Shown: piece after piece, positions 8,398 through 15,212 of the stretch
Layout of the letters: each line of letters starts with the position of its first letter
Position numbering within the stretch: the first letter of the stretch is position 1
Assembly: GCA_007131295.1 (NCBI GenBank)
Contig: SLQW01000001.1
Span: forward strand, 1-64,000
Source of the DNA: Pseudomonadales bacterium
GTDB taxonomy: Bacteria > Pseudomonadota > Gammaproteobacteria > Pseudomonadales > Azotimanducaceae
Length of the DNA: 64,000 bases
Direction of reading: 5' to 3'
The notes under the pieces: generated by a model
Database searches by the model: none
Told to the model about the DNA's origin: nothing
What the model saw: the letters and a program-made list of their open reading frames with translations, nothing else
Program-made: the position numbers and the translations under genes

Positions 8398-8724
8398 GCA
8401 GGCGGCAGCTCCGGAGTGTCCGCGCTGGGGTGGTCGCAGCGTCGGCAGAGGTGTGAACGTGGTCTGCACGGACCAGGTGGCGATTCGGAAACCCGGCGCC
8501 GTGGGAAGGTCGGATGCGATGCGGTTGCGTCCGTTTCATGATCCGAGTACGGTCTGCCAGCGTTGGCGAGGGCCGGGCTCCGTACACAGGAGTTACCTGA
8601 AGTCAGTGGTCGAGGACAGGACAGTGCTTCGGTTGGCGTCGCGCGCGTCTGCACACTCCGGGACTCGATCCGGTTGTGCCCGAGCGGGTAGCGGGATCTT
8701 GGTGCAAGCCCGGTCGCTTCCGGT
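8398..8724. other. Intergenic region between divergent kinase and rssB-like genes
   Basis: This GC-rich stretch holds no gene I can support. It should contain the promoter of the plus-strand rssB-like gene, but I could not identify convincing sigma-70, RpoN or FliA boxes in it. Several weak reading frames cross it without ribosome sites. Confidence 0.4.
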
Positions 8725-9888
8725 ATGAGGTGTCCGCGCCTGCTTCTGATCGATGACCTCGGCGGGGAACGGGACGACCTCGAGGCTCAGCTGCTGGAAC
8801 GTGGCTTTGCGGTGGATACGGCCGCCAGCGGCGAAGCAGCCTTGCGGCTGGCCGATGCCGACATCCCTGATCTCATACTCTGCGAGCTGCACATGGTCGA
8901 CGCCCAGGGGTTGTCGATGCTCGAACGCTGCACGCGTGATCTGCCCGATGTTCCGCTCATCGTCATCACCGAAGGCAGCGACATCAGCGATGTCATGCAA
9001 GCATTGCGGCTCGGGGCATCCGACTACCTTTGGAAACCGGTTGGGGACATCGAGGTTCTGATTCATGCCGTCGAGCAGGCGCTCGAGCGCAGTCGTCTGC
9101 GGCAGGAGAACTCGCGTTTCAAGCAGGAGCTGGAGGCGGCCAACCAGCAACTCAAGGAGTATGTCGAAGCTCTTCAGCAGGATCAGCGCGCGGGGCGTGA
9201 GGTGCAGCTCGGTATGCTCCCGCCGACGCCCATGGCCATAGACGGCTTCCGGCTGCAGCACCAGATCCTTCCTTCCTTGTTCCTCTCCGGCGACTTCGTC
9301 GACTACTTCCGCATTACCGATCGGCACTTCGTCTTTTTCATTGCCGACGTCTCCGGCCACGGCGCCTCATCGGCGTTCGTCACGGTCCTGTTGAAGAACT
9401 TTTCCCGGCGCCTGCGCCGTGAGTATCGGCCGCGCATGCTCAGTGCGCCGGGAGAGATTCTGCGCTGGCTCAATCAGGAGCTCCTCGAGAGTCAGCTTGA
9501 TCGCCATGTGACCATGTTTCTCGGGATCATCGACTGCCAGGACGACCGGCTTGCGTATGCCAATGCCGGACACTTCCCGGCGCCTGTTCTGACCGAGGCG
9601 GGTGAGGCCCGCTATCTGGAACTGCCGGGCAAACCGCTGGGGCTGTTTCCGGATGCGCGCTTCGAGTCGGCAAGCCTGGCTCTGCCGGAGCGTTTCCGGC
9701 TCGCTCTGTTCTCCGATGGCGTATTCGAGGTGATGCAGGCGCCGAGCCTGGCCGCCAAGGAGGCGCGCCTGCTGCAGGCGGCCCGCGAGCATGCGGAGCT
9801 TGCGGGGCTCTGCAGGGAACTGGGGCTCGCCCCCGGACTCGAAGCCCCCGATGACGTAGCCTGTCTGCTGCTGTCACGAGGTGAGTGA
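8725..9888 (+). CDS. rssB: RssB-like response regulator with PP2C/SpoIIE phosphatase domain; atypical receiver (Asp to Glu)
   Basis: The 387-residue protein has a receiver (1-115), a coiled-coil linker (about 115-160) and a PP2C/SpoIIE-type serine phosphatase (about 165-387). The receiver keeps the acidic pair Asp10-Asp11, Thr82 and Lys104, but the phospho-acceptor position is Glu54 (ILCELHM instead of the usual CDL). The phosphatase keeps metal-binding aspartates in LSGDFVD (Asp190), ADVSGHG (Asp208), SDGVFEV and the terminal PDDVACL. This layout matches Pseudomonas RssB, which acts with an anti-sigma antagonist. The next gene is a STAS antagonist overlapping by one base, so it is the likely substrate. 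Glu54 may lock the receiver in an active-like state; that is inference. Confidence 0.88.
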   Translation: MRCPRLLLIDDLGGERDDLEAQLLERGFAVDTAASGEAALRLADADIPDLILCELHMVDAQGLSMLERCTRDLPDVPLIVITEGSDISDVMQALRLGASDYLWKPVGDIEVLIHAVEQALERSRLRQENSRFKQELEAANQQLKEYVEALQQDQRAGREVQLGMLPPTPMAIDGFRLQHQILPSLFLSGDFVDYFRITDRHFVFFIADVSGHGASSAFVTVLLKNFSRRLRREYRPRMLSAPGEILRWLNQELLESQLDRHVTMFLGIIDCQDDRLAYANAGHFPAPVLTEAGEARYLELPGKPLGLFPDARFESASLALPERFRLALFSDGVFEVMQAPSLAAKEARLLQAAREHAELAGLCRELGLAPGLEAPDDVACLLLSRGE

Positions 9889-10400
9889 TGGAACCTGGCC
9901 GCATTCTGGTGGGCGACCACAACGGGATCTATGTTCTCAAGTTCACGGGTGACGTGCGCGTGACGCTGTGCGCCACCGTTGATTCCTTTCTGCGGGTCCT
10001 GCTCAACCGGGACGATTTTCGGGCCGTCATCGTCGACTTGAGCGAGACCGAGGGCATCGACAGTACCTCCCTCGGACTGCTCGCACGGCTATCGCTGGAA
10101 ACCAACCGGCGCTTCGGATTCATTCCGACCCTGGTTTCCACCCAGCCGGATATCACTCGCGTGCTGCGGACCATGGGCTTCGACGACGTTTTCCACATCG
10201 TCGAGGAACCGCTCGAGGAAGTGGGCCAGTTGGGTGAACTGCCTCCGCTCGAAACGGACGAGGACGATGTGCGCGAGCGGGTTCTCGATGCACATCGGGT
10301 GCTGATGAGTCTGAATGATCGCAACCGGGAAAACTTTCAGGACCTTGTCACCGCCCTGGAGGCCGAATCGCCGGGCAATGCCACGGGAGCCATGCGCTGA
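9888..10400 (+). CDS. rssC: STAS-domain anti-sigma-factor antagonist (RssC-like)
   Basis: The 170-residue protein has a STAS domain (about 5-110) like SpoIIAA. The phosphorylatable serine motif is visible as GIDSTSLGLL, with Ser59 aligning to the SpoIIAA phosphoserine. The last 60 residues are an acidic/helical extension found in the Pseudomonas RssC type. The ATG at 9888 overlaps the TGA of the phosphatase gene (TGATG), so the pair is translationally coupled. The expected scheme is partner switching: a kinase phosphorylates the serine, the upstream PP2C domain removes the phosphate, and the free form binds a partner. No anti-sigma kinase gene lies in the window. Confidence 0.85.
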   Translation: MEPGRILVGDHNGIYVLKFTGDVRVTLCATVDSFLRVLLNRDDFRAVIVDLSETEGIDSTSLGLLARLSLETNRRFGFIPTLVSTQPDITRVLRTMGFDDVFHIVEEPLEEVGQLGELPPLETDEDDVRERVLDAHRVLMSLNDRNRENFQDLVTALEAESPGNATGAMR

Positions 10401-10425
10401 AGTCGCGTGTGTCGATTGATCGGAG

Positions 10426-10881
10426 TCAGTCCGATGGCCGGGTTTCACGCTTGGCCTGGATAAAGTCGGAGTGGCGCACGTAGAGCAGACCAGCGATGCG
10501 GCGTATCAGCTGCTCCTCGTAGGAGTGCACCGAGCCGTCGGCCCAGGCCACCCGCCACATGTTGCGGATCAGGGCGATGCGACCGGGTTGCTCCCAGCGT
10601 TCCGCGATCAGGCGTGTGAACTGGTAAAGGTCCGTAGCCGTCGCCAGCTCCTGTTCGGCCAACTCGATCAGCTCCTCCACCTCAGAATGTGGCAGGTCGA
10701 ACGTGTCCTCCAGGGCGTGGATCACTCGTTCAGTCGCGGCCGGATCCTGTCTGGAATCTGCCCTCATGACTTCGATCATGAGTGCGGCGGTCGCGAGTGC
10801 GAGCGGATCCGTCTGATTGGGAGCCTCCTCCGGATCCCGATCGAGGCGTTCCTCGAAGAAGCGACGGATGGCCGCAAGCAT
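10426..10881 (-). CDS. TerB-like (DjlA N-terminal family) helical protein
   Basis: This 151-residue all-helical protein resembles the TerB/DjlA N-terminal domain. The family pattern of two related halves is visible: ALATAALMIEVMRADSR near residue 27 and IRNMWRVAWADGSVHSYEEQ near residue 107, each with the acidic segment that in TerB proteins can bind metal. Biochemical function is not established for most members, and tellurite resistance should not be assumed. Its ATG overlaps the stop codon of dusA by one base (TGATG), so it is translationally coupled to dusA and read from the same transcript. It converges with rssC, 25 bp away. Confidence 0.8.
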   Translation of the reverse strand: MLAAIRRFFEERLDRDPEEAPNQTDPLALATAALMIEVMRADSRQDPAATERVIHALEDTFDLPHSEVEELIELAEQELATATDLYQFTRLIAERWEQPGRIALIRNMWRVAWADGSVHSYEEQLIRRIAGLLYVRHSDFIQAKRETRPSD

Positions 10882-11927
10882 CAGGCTGCTGCGCGCGCGA
10901 TAGCGGGATCGACCGCGGCCAGCGCGCGGTCCAGAACATCGATGCCGGCGCCGGCGCGGGGAGCCTGTTCAGACAGGATGCGTCGGAAGCGGCGGGCGCC
11001 GGGGCGACCGCTGAACATCCCGAGCAGGTGCCGGGTCATGGCATGCAGCGGCACGCCCTCGGCTAGCCGCGCGAGCACGTACGGGCGAAACCGAGCAAGC
11101 GCATCGGCAGCGGTCACCGGTGACTGTCCGGGCCGCAACAGGGCCGCATCGAGGGCGGCTAGCACCTCGGGCCGGCCGTAAGCTTCACGTCCGAGCATCA
11201 CGCCATGGGTGTGCTCCAGCTGGCGTTGCGCGTCCGCCACGGACTTCAGCCCACCGTTGATGATGAACTCCAGGTCCGGGCGCCGGGTGACCAGTGCATG
11301 CACACGATGATACTGAAGCGGCGGAATTTCGCGATTCTGGCGCGGCGAAAGCCGGCCGAGGATCGCTTTGCGTGCGTGGACGATGAACAGGCTGCAGCCG
11401 GCAGCGGCGACCTGATCCACGAAGGCTTCGAGATGGGCGGTGCTGTCCCAGTCATCAACGCCCAGGCGACACTTGACGCTGACCGGGATCGTCACGACCG
11501 AGCGCATCGCTGCAACGCATGCCGCGACCCGGTCCGGTTCGCGCATCAGACAGGCGCCGAAGCGGCCCGACTTGACCCGATCGCTCGGGCAGCCGACGTT
11601 GAGGTTGATCTCGTCGTAGCCGGCGGCGGCACCGAACTGCGCCGCGGCCGCCAGTTCTTCCGGATCACTACCGCCCAGCTGCAGGGCCACGGGATGCTCG
11701 GCGACATCGAAGCCGAGCAGACGTTCACGATCGCCATTGAGCACTGCCGCTGCGGTGACCATTTCCGAATAGAGGACGATCTCGGGTCCGAAGCCGCGCA
11801 GGAAACGCCGGGCATGGCGATCCGTGCAGTCCATCATCGGCGCGACGCAGACGCGGTGACGCCCCCACGGGCCCAGCGGTCCCGTGCCGTGCGTCGCAGG
11901 CTGTCGATGTTCGTGCCCCATGCGCAT
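10881..11927 (-). CDS. dusA: tRNA-dihydrouridine(20/20a) synthase DusA
   Basis: This 348-residue FMN enzyme reduces uridines in the tRNA D-loop to dihydrouridine using NADPH. Family signatures are clear: VAPMMDCTDRHARRFLR near residue 28, LQLGGSDPEEL, INLNVGCPSDRV with the catalytic cysteine region, VSVKCRLGVDD, FIVHARKAI and the DusA-specific NREIPPLQY. INGGLKS and VMLGREAYGRP complete the barrel. The start used is the ATG at 11927; a second ATG two codons later is equally possible. It is transcribed away from gltX and followed directly by the terB-like gene. Usual gammaproteobacterial DusA length is about 330-340. Confidence 0.95.
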   Translation of the reverse strand: MRMGHEHRQPATHGTGPLGPWGRHRVCVAPMMDCTDRHARRFLRGFGPEIVLYSEMVTAAAVLNGDRERLLGFDVAEHPVALQLGGSDPEELAAAAQFGAAAGYDEINLNVGCPSDRVKSGRFGACLMREPDRVAACVAAMRSVVTIPVSVKCRLGVDDWDSTAHLEAFVDQVAAAGCSLFIVHARKAILGRLSPRQNREIPPLQYHRVHALVTRRPDLEFIINGGLKSVADAQRQLEHTHGVMLGREAYGRPEVLAALDAALLRPGQSPVTAADALARFRPYVLARLAEGVPLHAMTRHLLGMFSGRPGARRFRRILSEQAPRAGAGIDVLDRALAAVDPAIARAAA

Positions 11928-11997
11928 CCATGAAGGTGGCGGTGAACGCGCGGATCATAGCAAACCGCGCCTGGCGCGTGACGCGCCGGACCGCTCA

Positions 11998-12040
11998 TGG
12001 GCAGCCGCCTGATGAGGTCCGTATAATCGCGGCCCTCATC
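11998..12040 (+). promoter_or_regulatory. Sigma-70 promoter of gltX with inverted repeat around the -10
   Basis: A perfect TATAAT lies at 12022-12027, with a weaker TGGGCA 18 bases upstream (11998-12003). GATGAGG at 12011-12017 and CCTCATC at 12034-12040 form a 7-bp inverted repeat enclosing the -10. The gltX start is 20 bp further on, so the leader is very short. Confidence 0.6.
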
Positions 12041-12059
12041 CCGGGACCGGAGACCACGC

Positions 12060-13583
12060 ATGACCGTGCGCACCCGCGTTGCGCCCTCGCCCACAGGCGA
12101 TCCTCACGTCGGGACGGCCTACGTGGCGCTGTTCAATCTCGCCTTCAGCCGCAGCCAGGGCGGCAGCTTCGTATTGCGTATCGAGGACACGGATCGCGCG
12201 CGTTCCACCGTACGCTCGGAGCGCATGATCCTCGACAGTCTGCGCTGGCTCGGTCTGGAATGGGACGAGGGGCCGGATGTCGGTGGGCCGCATGGTCCGT
12301 ATCGGCAGAGCGAACGCGGCGAAATCTACGCGGACCATGGCGAGAAGCTGCTCGCTGCGGGTCATGCGTTTCGCTGCTTCTGCTCGAGTGAGCGTCTCGA
12401 TGCGGTTCGCCAGGCGCAGCAGCAGGCGGGGGAGACGCCGCGCTATGACGGGCACTGTCTCGGACTTTCTGCTGACGATGTCGAGCGCCGCCTCGCTGCG
12501 GGCGAAGCTTCGGTGGTTCGCATGAAGGTGCCAGAGGAGGGCCTTTGCCGGATCGACGATCTGTTTCGCGGAGTCATCGAGATCGACTATCGGCAAGTGG
12601 ATATGCAGGTGCTGATCAAGTCGGACGGGATGCCTACCTATCACCTGGCGAACGTGGTCGATGACCATCTGATGCAGATCAGTCACGTCATCCGTGGCGA
12701 GGAGTGGATCAACTCGGCGCCCAAGCATCGGTTGCTTTACGACTATTTCGGCTGGAAAGCACCGATTCTCGCCCACCTGCCACTGTTGCGGAATCCGGAC
12801 CGCAGCAAGCTTTCCAAGCGTAAGAATCCTACCAGCATCGAGTTCTACCGACGTATGGGTTACCTGCCGGAGGCGGTGCTGAACTTTCTCGGACTGATGG
12901 GCCATTCCATGGCGGACGGGCGCGAACAGTTCGGGCTTGCGGAATTCGTCGATGCCTTCAGCCTGGAGCGGATTTCACTCGGGGCACCTGTTTTCGACTT
13001 GGAGAAGCTCGATTGGCTCAACGGCACCTGGATCAGGGGGCTGGATGATGATGCCTTCGCCGACAGAGTAGCTGCCTGGGCATTCAATCGTGAAAATCTG
13101 ATGCGCATCGTACCGCTTGTTCGCGAGCGGACCGAACGCTTCGCGGATCTGGTGGCGCTCGCCGGCTACCTCGTAGGCGATGACCGTAAGTTGTCGGCGG
13201 ACTCCTTCGAAGGCCTCGACCTGCAGGCAGATGAGGTCCTCGAGGTGTTGCAGTTCGTGCTCTGGCGCCTTGAGCAGGTTCCGGACTGGGAGCGTGAAAC
13301 CCTGGTTGATGTCTGTACCAGTCTTGCTCGCGCCATGGACATCAAAATCCGCAGCCTGCTCGGACCACTTTTCGTCGCCCTGTCCGGGCGGCCAGTGGCA
13401 TTGCCTCTTTACGACTCCATGGTGATCCTTGGTTCGGAGGTGACGCGGGCGCGACTGCGCGATGCCATGCAGGTGCTCGGAGGCGTTTCTAAGAAGCAGG
13501 CAAAACGCCTGGAAAAGCGCTTCCGTGACCTGGTTGCCGCCTCGGCCGAAACAGGTGGCAAGGAGGAGGAAAAAGGCCGGTAG
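12060..13583 (+). CDS. gltX: Glutamyl-tRNA synthetase
   Basis: The 507-residue class I synthetase charges tRNA-Glu with glutamate. The N-terminal HIGH-type motif is in [16 protein letters not shown], and the KMSKS-type loop is KLSKRK near residues 250-255, the variant also seen in pseudomonads. A cysteine/histidine zinc knuckle is suggested by [10 protein letters not shown] and YDGHCLG around residues 105-140. The C-terminal third is the helical anticodon-binding region. ATG at 12060 begins the conserved [13 protein letters not shown] sequence; the 5' leader is short. A strong promoter and tRNA-Ala gene follow downstream. No second gltX or gluQ-like paralogue is in the window. Confidence 0.97.
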   Translation: MTVRTRVAPSPTGDPHVGTAYVALFNLAFSRSQGGSFVLRIEDTDRARSTVRSERMILDSLRWLGLEWDEGPDVGGPHGPYRQSERGEIYADHGEKLLAAGHAFRCFCSSERLDAVRQAQQQAGETPRYDGHCLGLSADDVERRLAAGEASVVRMKVPEEGLCRIDDLFRGVIEIDYRQVDMQVLIKSDGMPTYHLANVVDDHLMQISHVIRGEEWINSAPKHRLLYDYFGWKAPILAHLPLLRNPDRSKLSKRKNPTSIEFYRRMGYLPEAVLNFLGLMGHSMADGREQFGLAEFVDAFSLERISLGAPVFDLEKLDWLNGTWIRGLDDDAFADRVAAWAFNRENLMRIVPLVRERTERFADLVALAGYLVGDDRKLSADSFEGLDLQADEVLEVLQFVLWRLEQVPDWERETLVDVCTSLARAMDIKIRSLLGPLFVALSGRPVALPLYDSMVILGSEVTRARLRDAMQVLGGVSKKQAKRLEKRFRDLVAASAETGGKEEEKGR

Positions 13584-13600
13584 TGCAATCGCCGGCTTGG

Positions 13601-13629
13601 TTGACACCCCTGGGGCGGCTCAATAAGAT
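13601..13629 (+). promoter_or_regulatory. Strong sigma-70 promoter for tRNA-Ala
   Basis: TTGACA (13601-13606), a 17-base spacer and TAAGAT (13624-13629) form a near-consensus promoter. The sequence just after the -10 is GC-rich (tcgccgcc), the discriminator type of stable-RNA promoters under stringent control. The tRNA begins about 38 bp after the expected start site. Confidence 0.8.
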
Positions 13630-13673
13630 TCGCCGCCTCGTCGGATGCACGCTTCGTGCAACGCCAGCATGAC

Positions 13674-13749
13674 GGGGCTATAGCTCAGCTGGGAGAGCGC
13701 CTGCATGGCATGCAGGAGGTCGGCGGTTCGATCCCGCCTAGCTCCACCA
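13674..13749 (+). tRNA. tRNA-Ala (anticodon GGC)
   Basis: The 76-nt gene folds as a standard cloverleaf. The acceptor stem pairs GGGGCTA with TAGCTCC and contains the G3-U70 wobble that identifies alanine tRNAs. The anticodon stem CCTGC/GCAGG encloses the loop ATGGCAT with anticodon GGC. The T arm has GGTTCGATCC, and CCA is encoded at 13747-13749. It is a single tRNA unit with its own promoter and terminator. Confidence 0.97.
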
Positions 13750-13781
13750 ACAGCGCGTCACCTCGGTGCGCAAATCAAGAA

Positions 13782-13805
13782 GGGGCCTCGCTGAGGCCCC
13801 TTTTT
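13782..13805 (+). terminator. Rho-independent terminator after tRNA-Ala
   Basis: GGGGCCTC (13782-13789) pairs with GAGGCCCC (13793-13800) over a three-base loop, followed by TTTTT at 13801-13805. It is a classical intrinsic terminator for the tRNA transcript and also lies past the 3' end of the convergent FHA gene. Confidence 0.93.
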
Positions 13806-13827
13806 CGTCGCCCTCTATCTGCTCTGA

Positions 13828-14409
13828 TCAAATCAAGCCAAGGGTCCAGGCACCAGCCCCGATGGCGATGATGGCGCTGGCAGCAATGACGGCCCAGAGC
13901 ACGGGACTGGTCGAGCTCGATCTGCCGCCGGAACGCCCGCGCGCGTCGCCGGATGCGATGGGGCTTTCGCCTTCTTCTGCCTCGAAGATCATTTCCACGC
14001 GTCCGAAGGCGATGACGTCACCGGGCGCCAGATAGCTGACGATGCTGGTGCGGCCGTTTACCGAGGTGCCGTTGGTAGAAATCAGGTTGACGACGCGCCA
14101 GATGCCATCTTCGTTGACGATCTGTGCGTGGCGGGCCGACACGCTACTGTCCTCGATCACGATGTCGTTGCGGCTCTGACGCCCGATCATCGTCTTGGGT
14201 TTGGTCAGCTCTAAGGATCGATTAGCGACTGCGTCGCTGATTCCCACCAGCTTGGGCGTGCCTTTGATCTTACGGGCTTGACCTGCAGCGGCTGACGTCG
14301 CCCCGGACGCCAGTTCGCTGCTGCTGAGGATCACCGTCTCGTTAGGACCCAGAGAGCGCTGGTCGGCTGGAACCGAGCGGAGATCCTCATTGGCGTCCTT
14401 TTCGCTCAT
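13828..14409 (-). CDS. FHA-domain protein with C-terminal membrane anchor
   Basis: From the ATG at 14409 the product has 193 residues: an N-terminal low-complexity region, an FHA domain (about 66-142) and one C-terminal transmembrane helix (about 170-192). The phosphothreonine-binding residues are conserved: GRQSRNDIVI (Gly76-Arg77), SSVSARHAQI and STNGTSVNGR. It therefore binds phosphothreonine partners at the inner membrane face. An alternative GTG start at 14586 adds 59 residues with no recognisable domain and no ribosome site, so I prefer 14409, though its Shine-Dalgarno is also weak. No Ser/Thr kinase gene is adjacent. It shares a divergent region with the tiny acidic-protein gene. Confidence 0.85.
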   Translation of the reverse strand: MSEKDANEDLRSVPADQRSLGPNETVILSSSELASGATSAAAGQARKIKGTPKLVGISDAVANRSLELTKPKTMIGRQSRNDIVIEDSSVSARHAQIVNEDGIWRVVNLISTNGTSVNGRTSIVSYLAPGDVIAFGRVEMIFEAEEGESPIASGDARGRSGGRSSSTSPVLWAVIAASAIIAIGAGAWTLGLI

Positions 14410-14615
14410 CGCTGTATCCGGGCGGACGGGGACGGAAGGTCCATGAGTATAGACGCTTGGTGGGGCGTCACCGTAGTAGCCGCTGATGGCGATCACCGGT
14501 TGCAGATCGGTGCTTTCCGGTGCCGTGGGCAGGGCGCTGAACTGCCTTCCATCGCCCTGCAGGAACCGCCCGTAAGTTGTTGTCACAGCGGGTGAAAAAG
14601 ACAGTGAATTCGTGC

Positions 14616-14653
14616 TTGACAGCGCTCTGGATCGCGGAATACAAGGGCGCTGT
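14616..14653 (+). promoter_or_regulatory. Sigma-70 promoter with overlapping inverted repeat, upstream of small acidic-protein gene
   Basis: TTGACA (14616-14621) and TACAAG (14640-14645) are 18 bases apart. ACAGCGC (14619-14625) and GCGCTGT (14647-14653) form a 7-bp inverted repeat that overlaps the -35 and follows the -10, so a bound repressor would occlude the promoter. The remainder of the 343-bp divergent region (14410-14752) shows nothing else I can name. Confidence 0.6.
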
Positions 14654-14752
14654 CGCAGGTGTTTGGAAGGAAGGCGTTCCTAAGCTTGCGCAACAGCGGC
14701 AGACGCCGAGTCTGCCATGTATCAGCCGATGTCACAGTTGAGGGCATCACTC

Positions 14753-14965
14753 ATGGCCAACGATGACGACGACGTTTTCGATGAACTCCTCGACGAAGAG
14801 TTCGCGGGTGTCGGGCAAGATGAGGAGGAGGGCGACACCGTCACCCGTCTCGCCCTCCCAAGCCAGTCAGTTTCCGTGCGTCGTGCCATTGAGTTGCGCA
14901 TGGAACAGCGCCGAATGGACCAGATGCTGAACTACCTCGAACTCGATTTCGAAGACGAGGAATAG
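14753..14965 (+). CDS. Small acidic protein resembling the PA3496 family
   Basis: The 70-residue product is strongly acidic at the start (ANDDDDVFDELLDEEF) and ends in a charged helix, SVRRAIELRMEQRRMDQMLNYLELDFEDEE. The RRAIE-x-R-x-EQRR-x(6)-YLE pattern resembles the small PA3496-type proteins annotated as putative envelope-integrity factors in pseudomonads; the resemblance is by eye only. ATG at 14753 is preferred over the upstream ATG at 14717, because the extra residues are not acidic and look unrelated. It has its own promoter and a strong terminator, so it is a single-gene unit. Confidence 0.65.
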   Translation: MANDDDDVFDELLDEEFAGVGQDEEEGDTVTRLALPSQSVSVRRAIELRMEQRRMDQMLNYLELDFEDEE

Positions 14966-14976
14966 GTACGGTTCGA

Positions 14977-15009
14977 CTGCCGCCCGATCCCCGGTCGGGC
15001 GGCAGTTTG
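14977..15009 (+). terminator. Terminator hairpin after the small acidic-protein gene
   Basis: CTGCCGCCCGA (14977-14987) pairs perfectly with TCGGGCGGCAG (14995-15005) over a 7-base loop. Only three T residues follow, so the stem is strong but the U-tract is short. Confidence 0.7.
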
Positions 15010-15212
15010 CAGCGTGTGGCCCTCACCTGCGGCCGCCATGGCGTCGATCTTCCCCTGATTCCCGTGCCGGCGCAGTGATGTGGTTGGCAGCATCGACGTG
15101 GCCGCGTAATGTGCCGACGCCGTGTCGTCAGTGAGGCCTGCTTCGTGATCGCCGCGTCCCCCGGCTCCCGCCCCCTGCCCGAACCCCGAGACCTGCATCG
15201 CGGTGCACGCTG

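Noticed and set aside
13656-13871. Possible 71-residue protein containing GAIAQLGERLHGMQEVGGSIPP
   Set aside because: It is a translation of the tRNA-Ala gene, a well-known artefact; the structure of the tRNA and its promoter explain the region.
14410-14586. GTG start that extends the FHA protein by 59 residues
   Set aside because: No domain, no ribosome site, and it would cover most of the divergent promoter region; it cannot be fully excluded.
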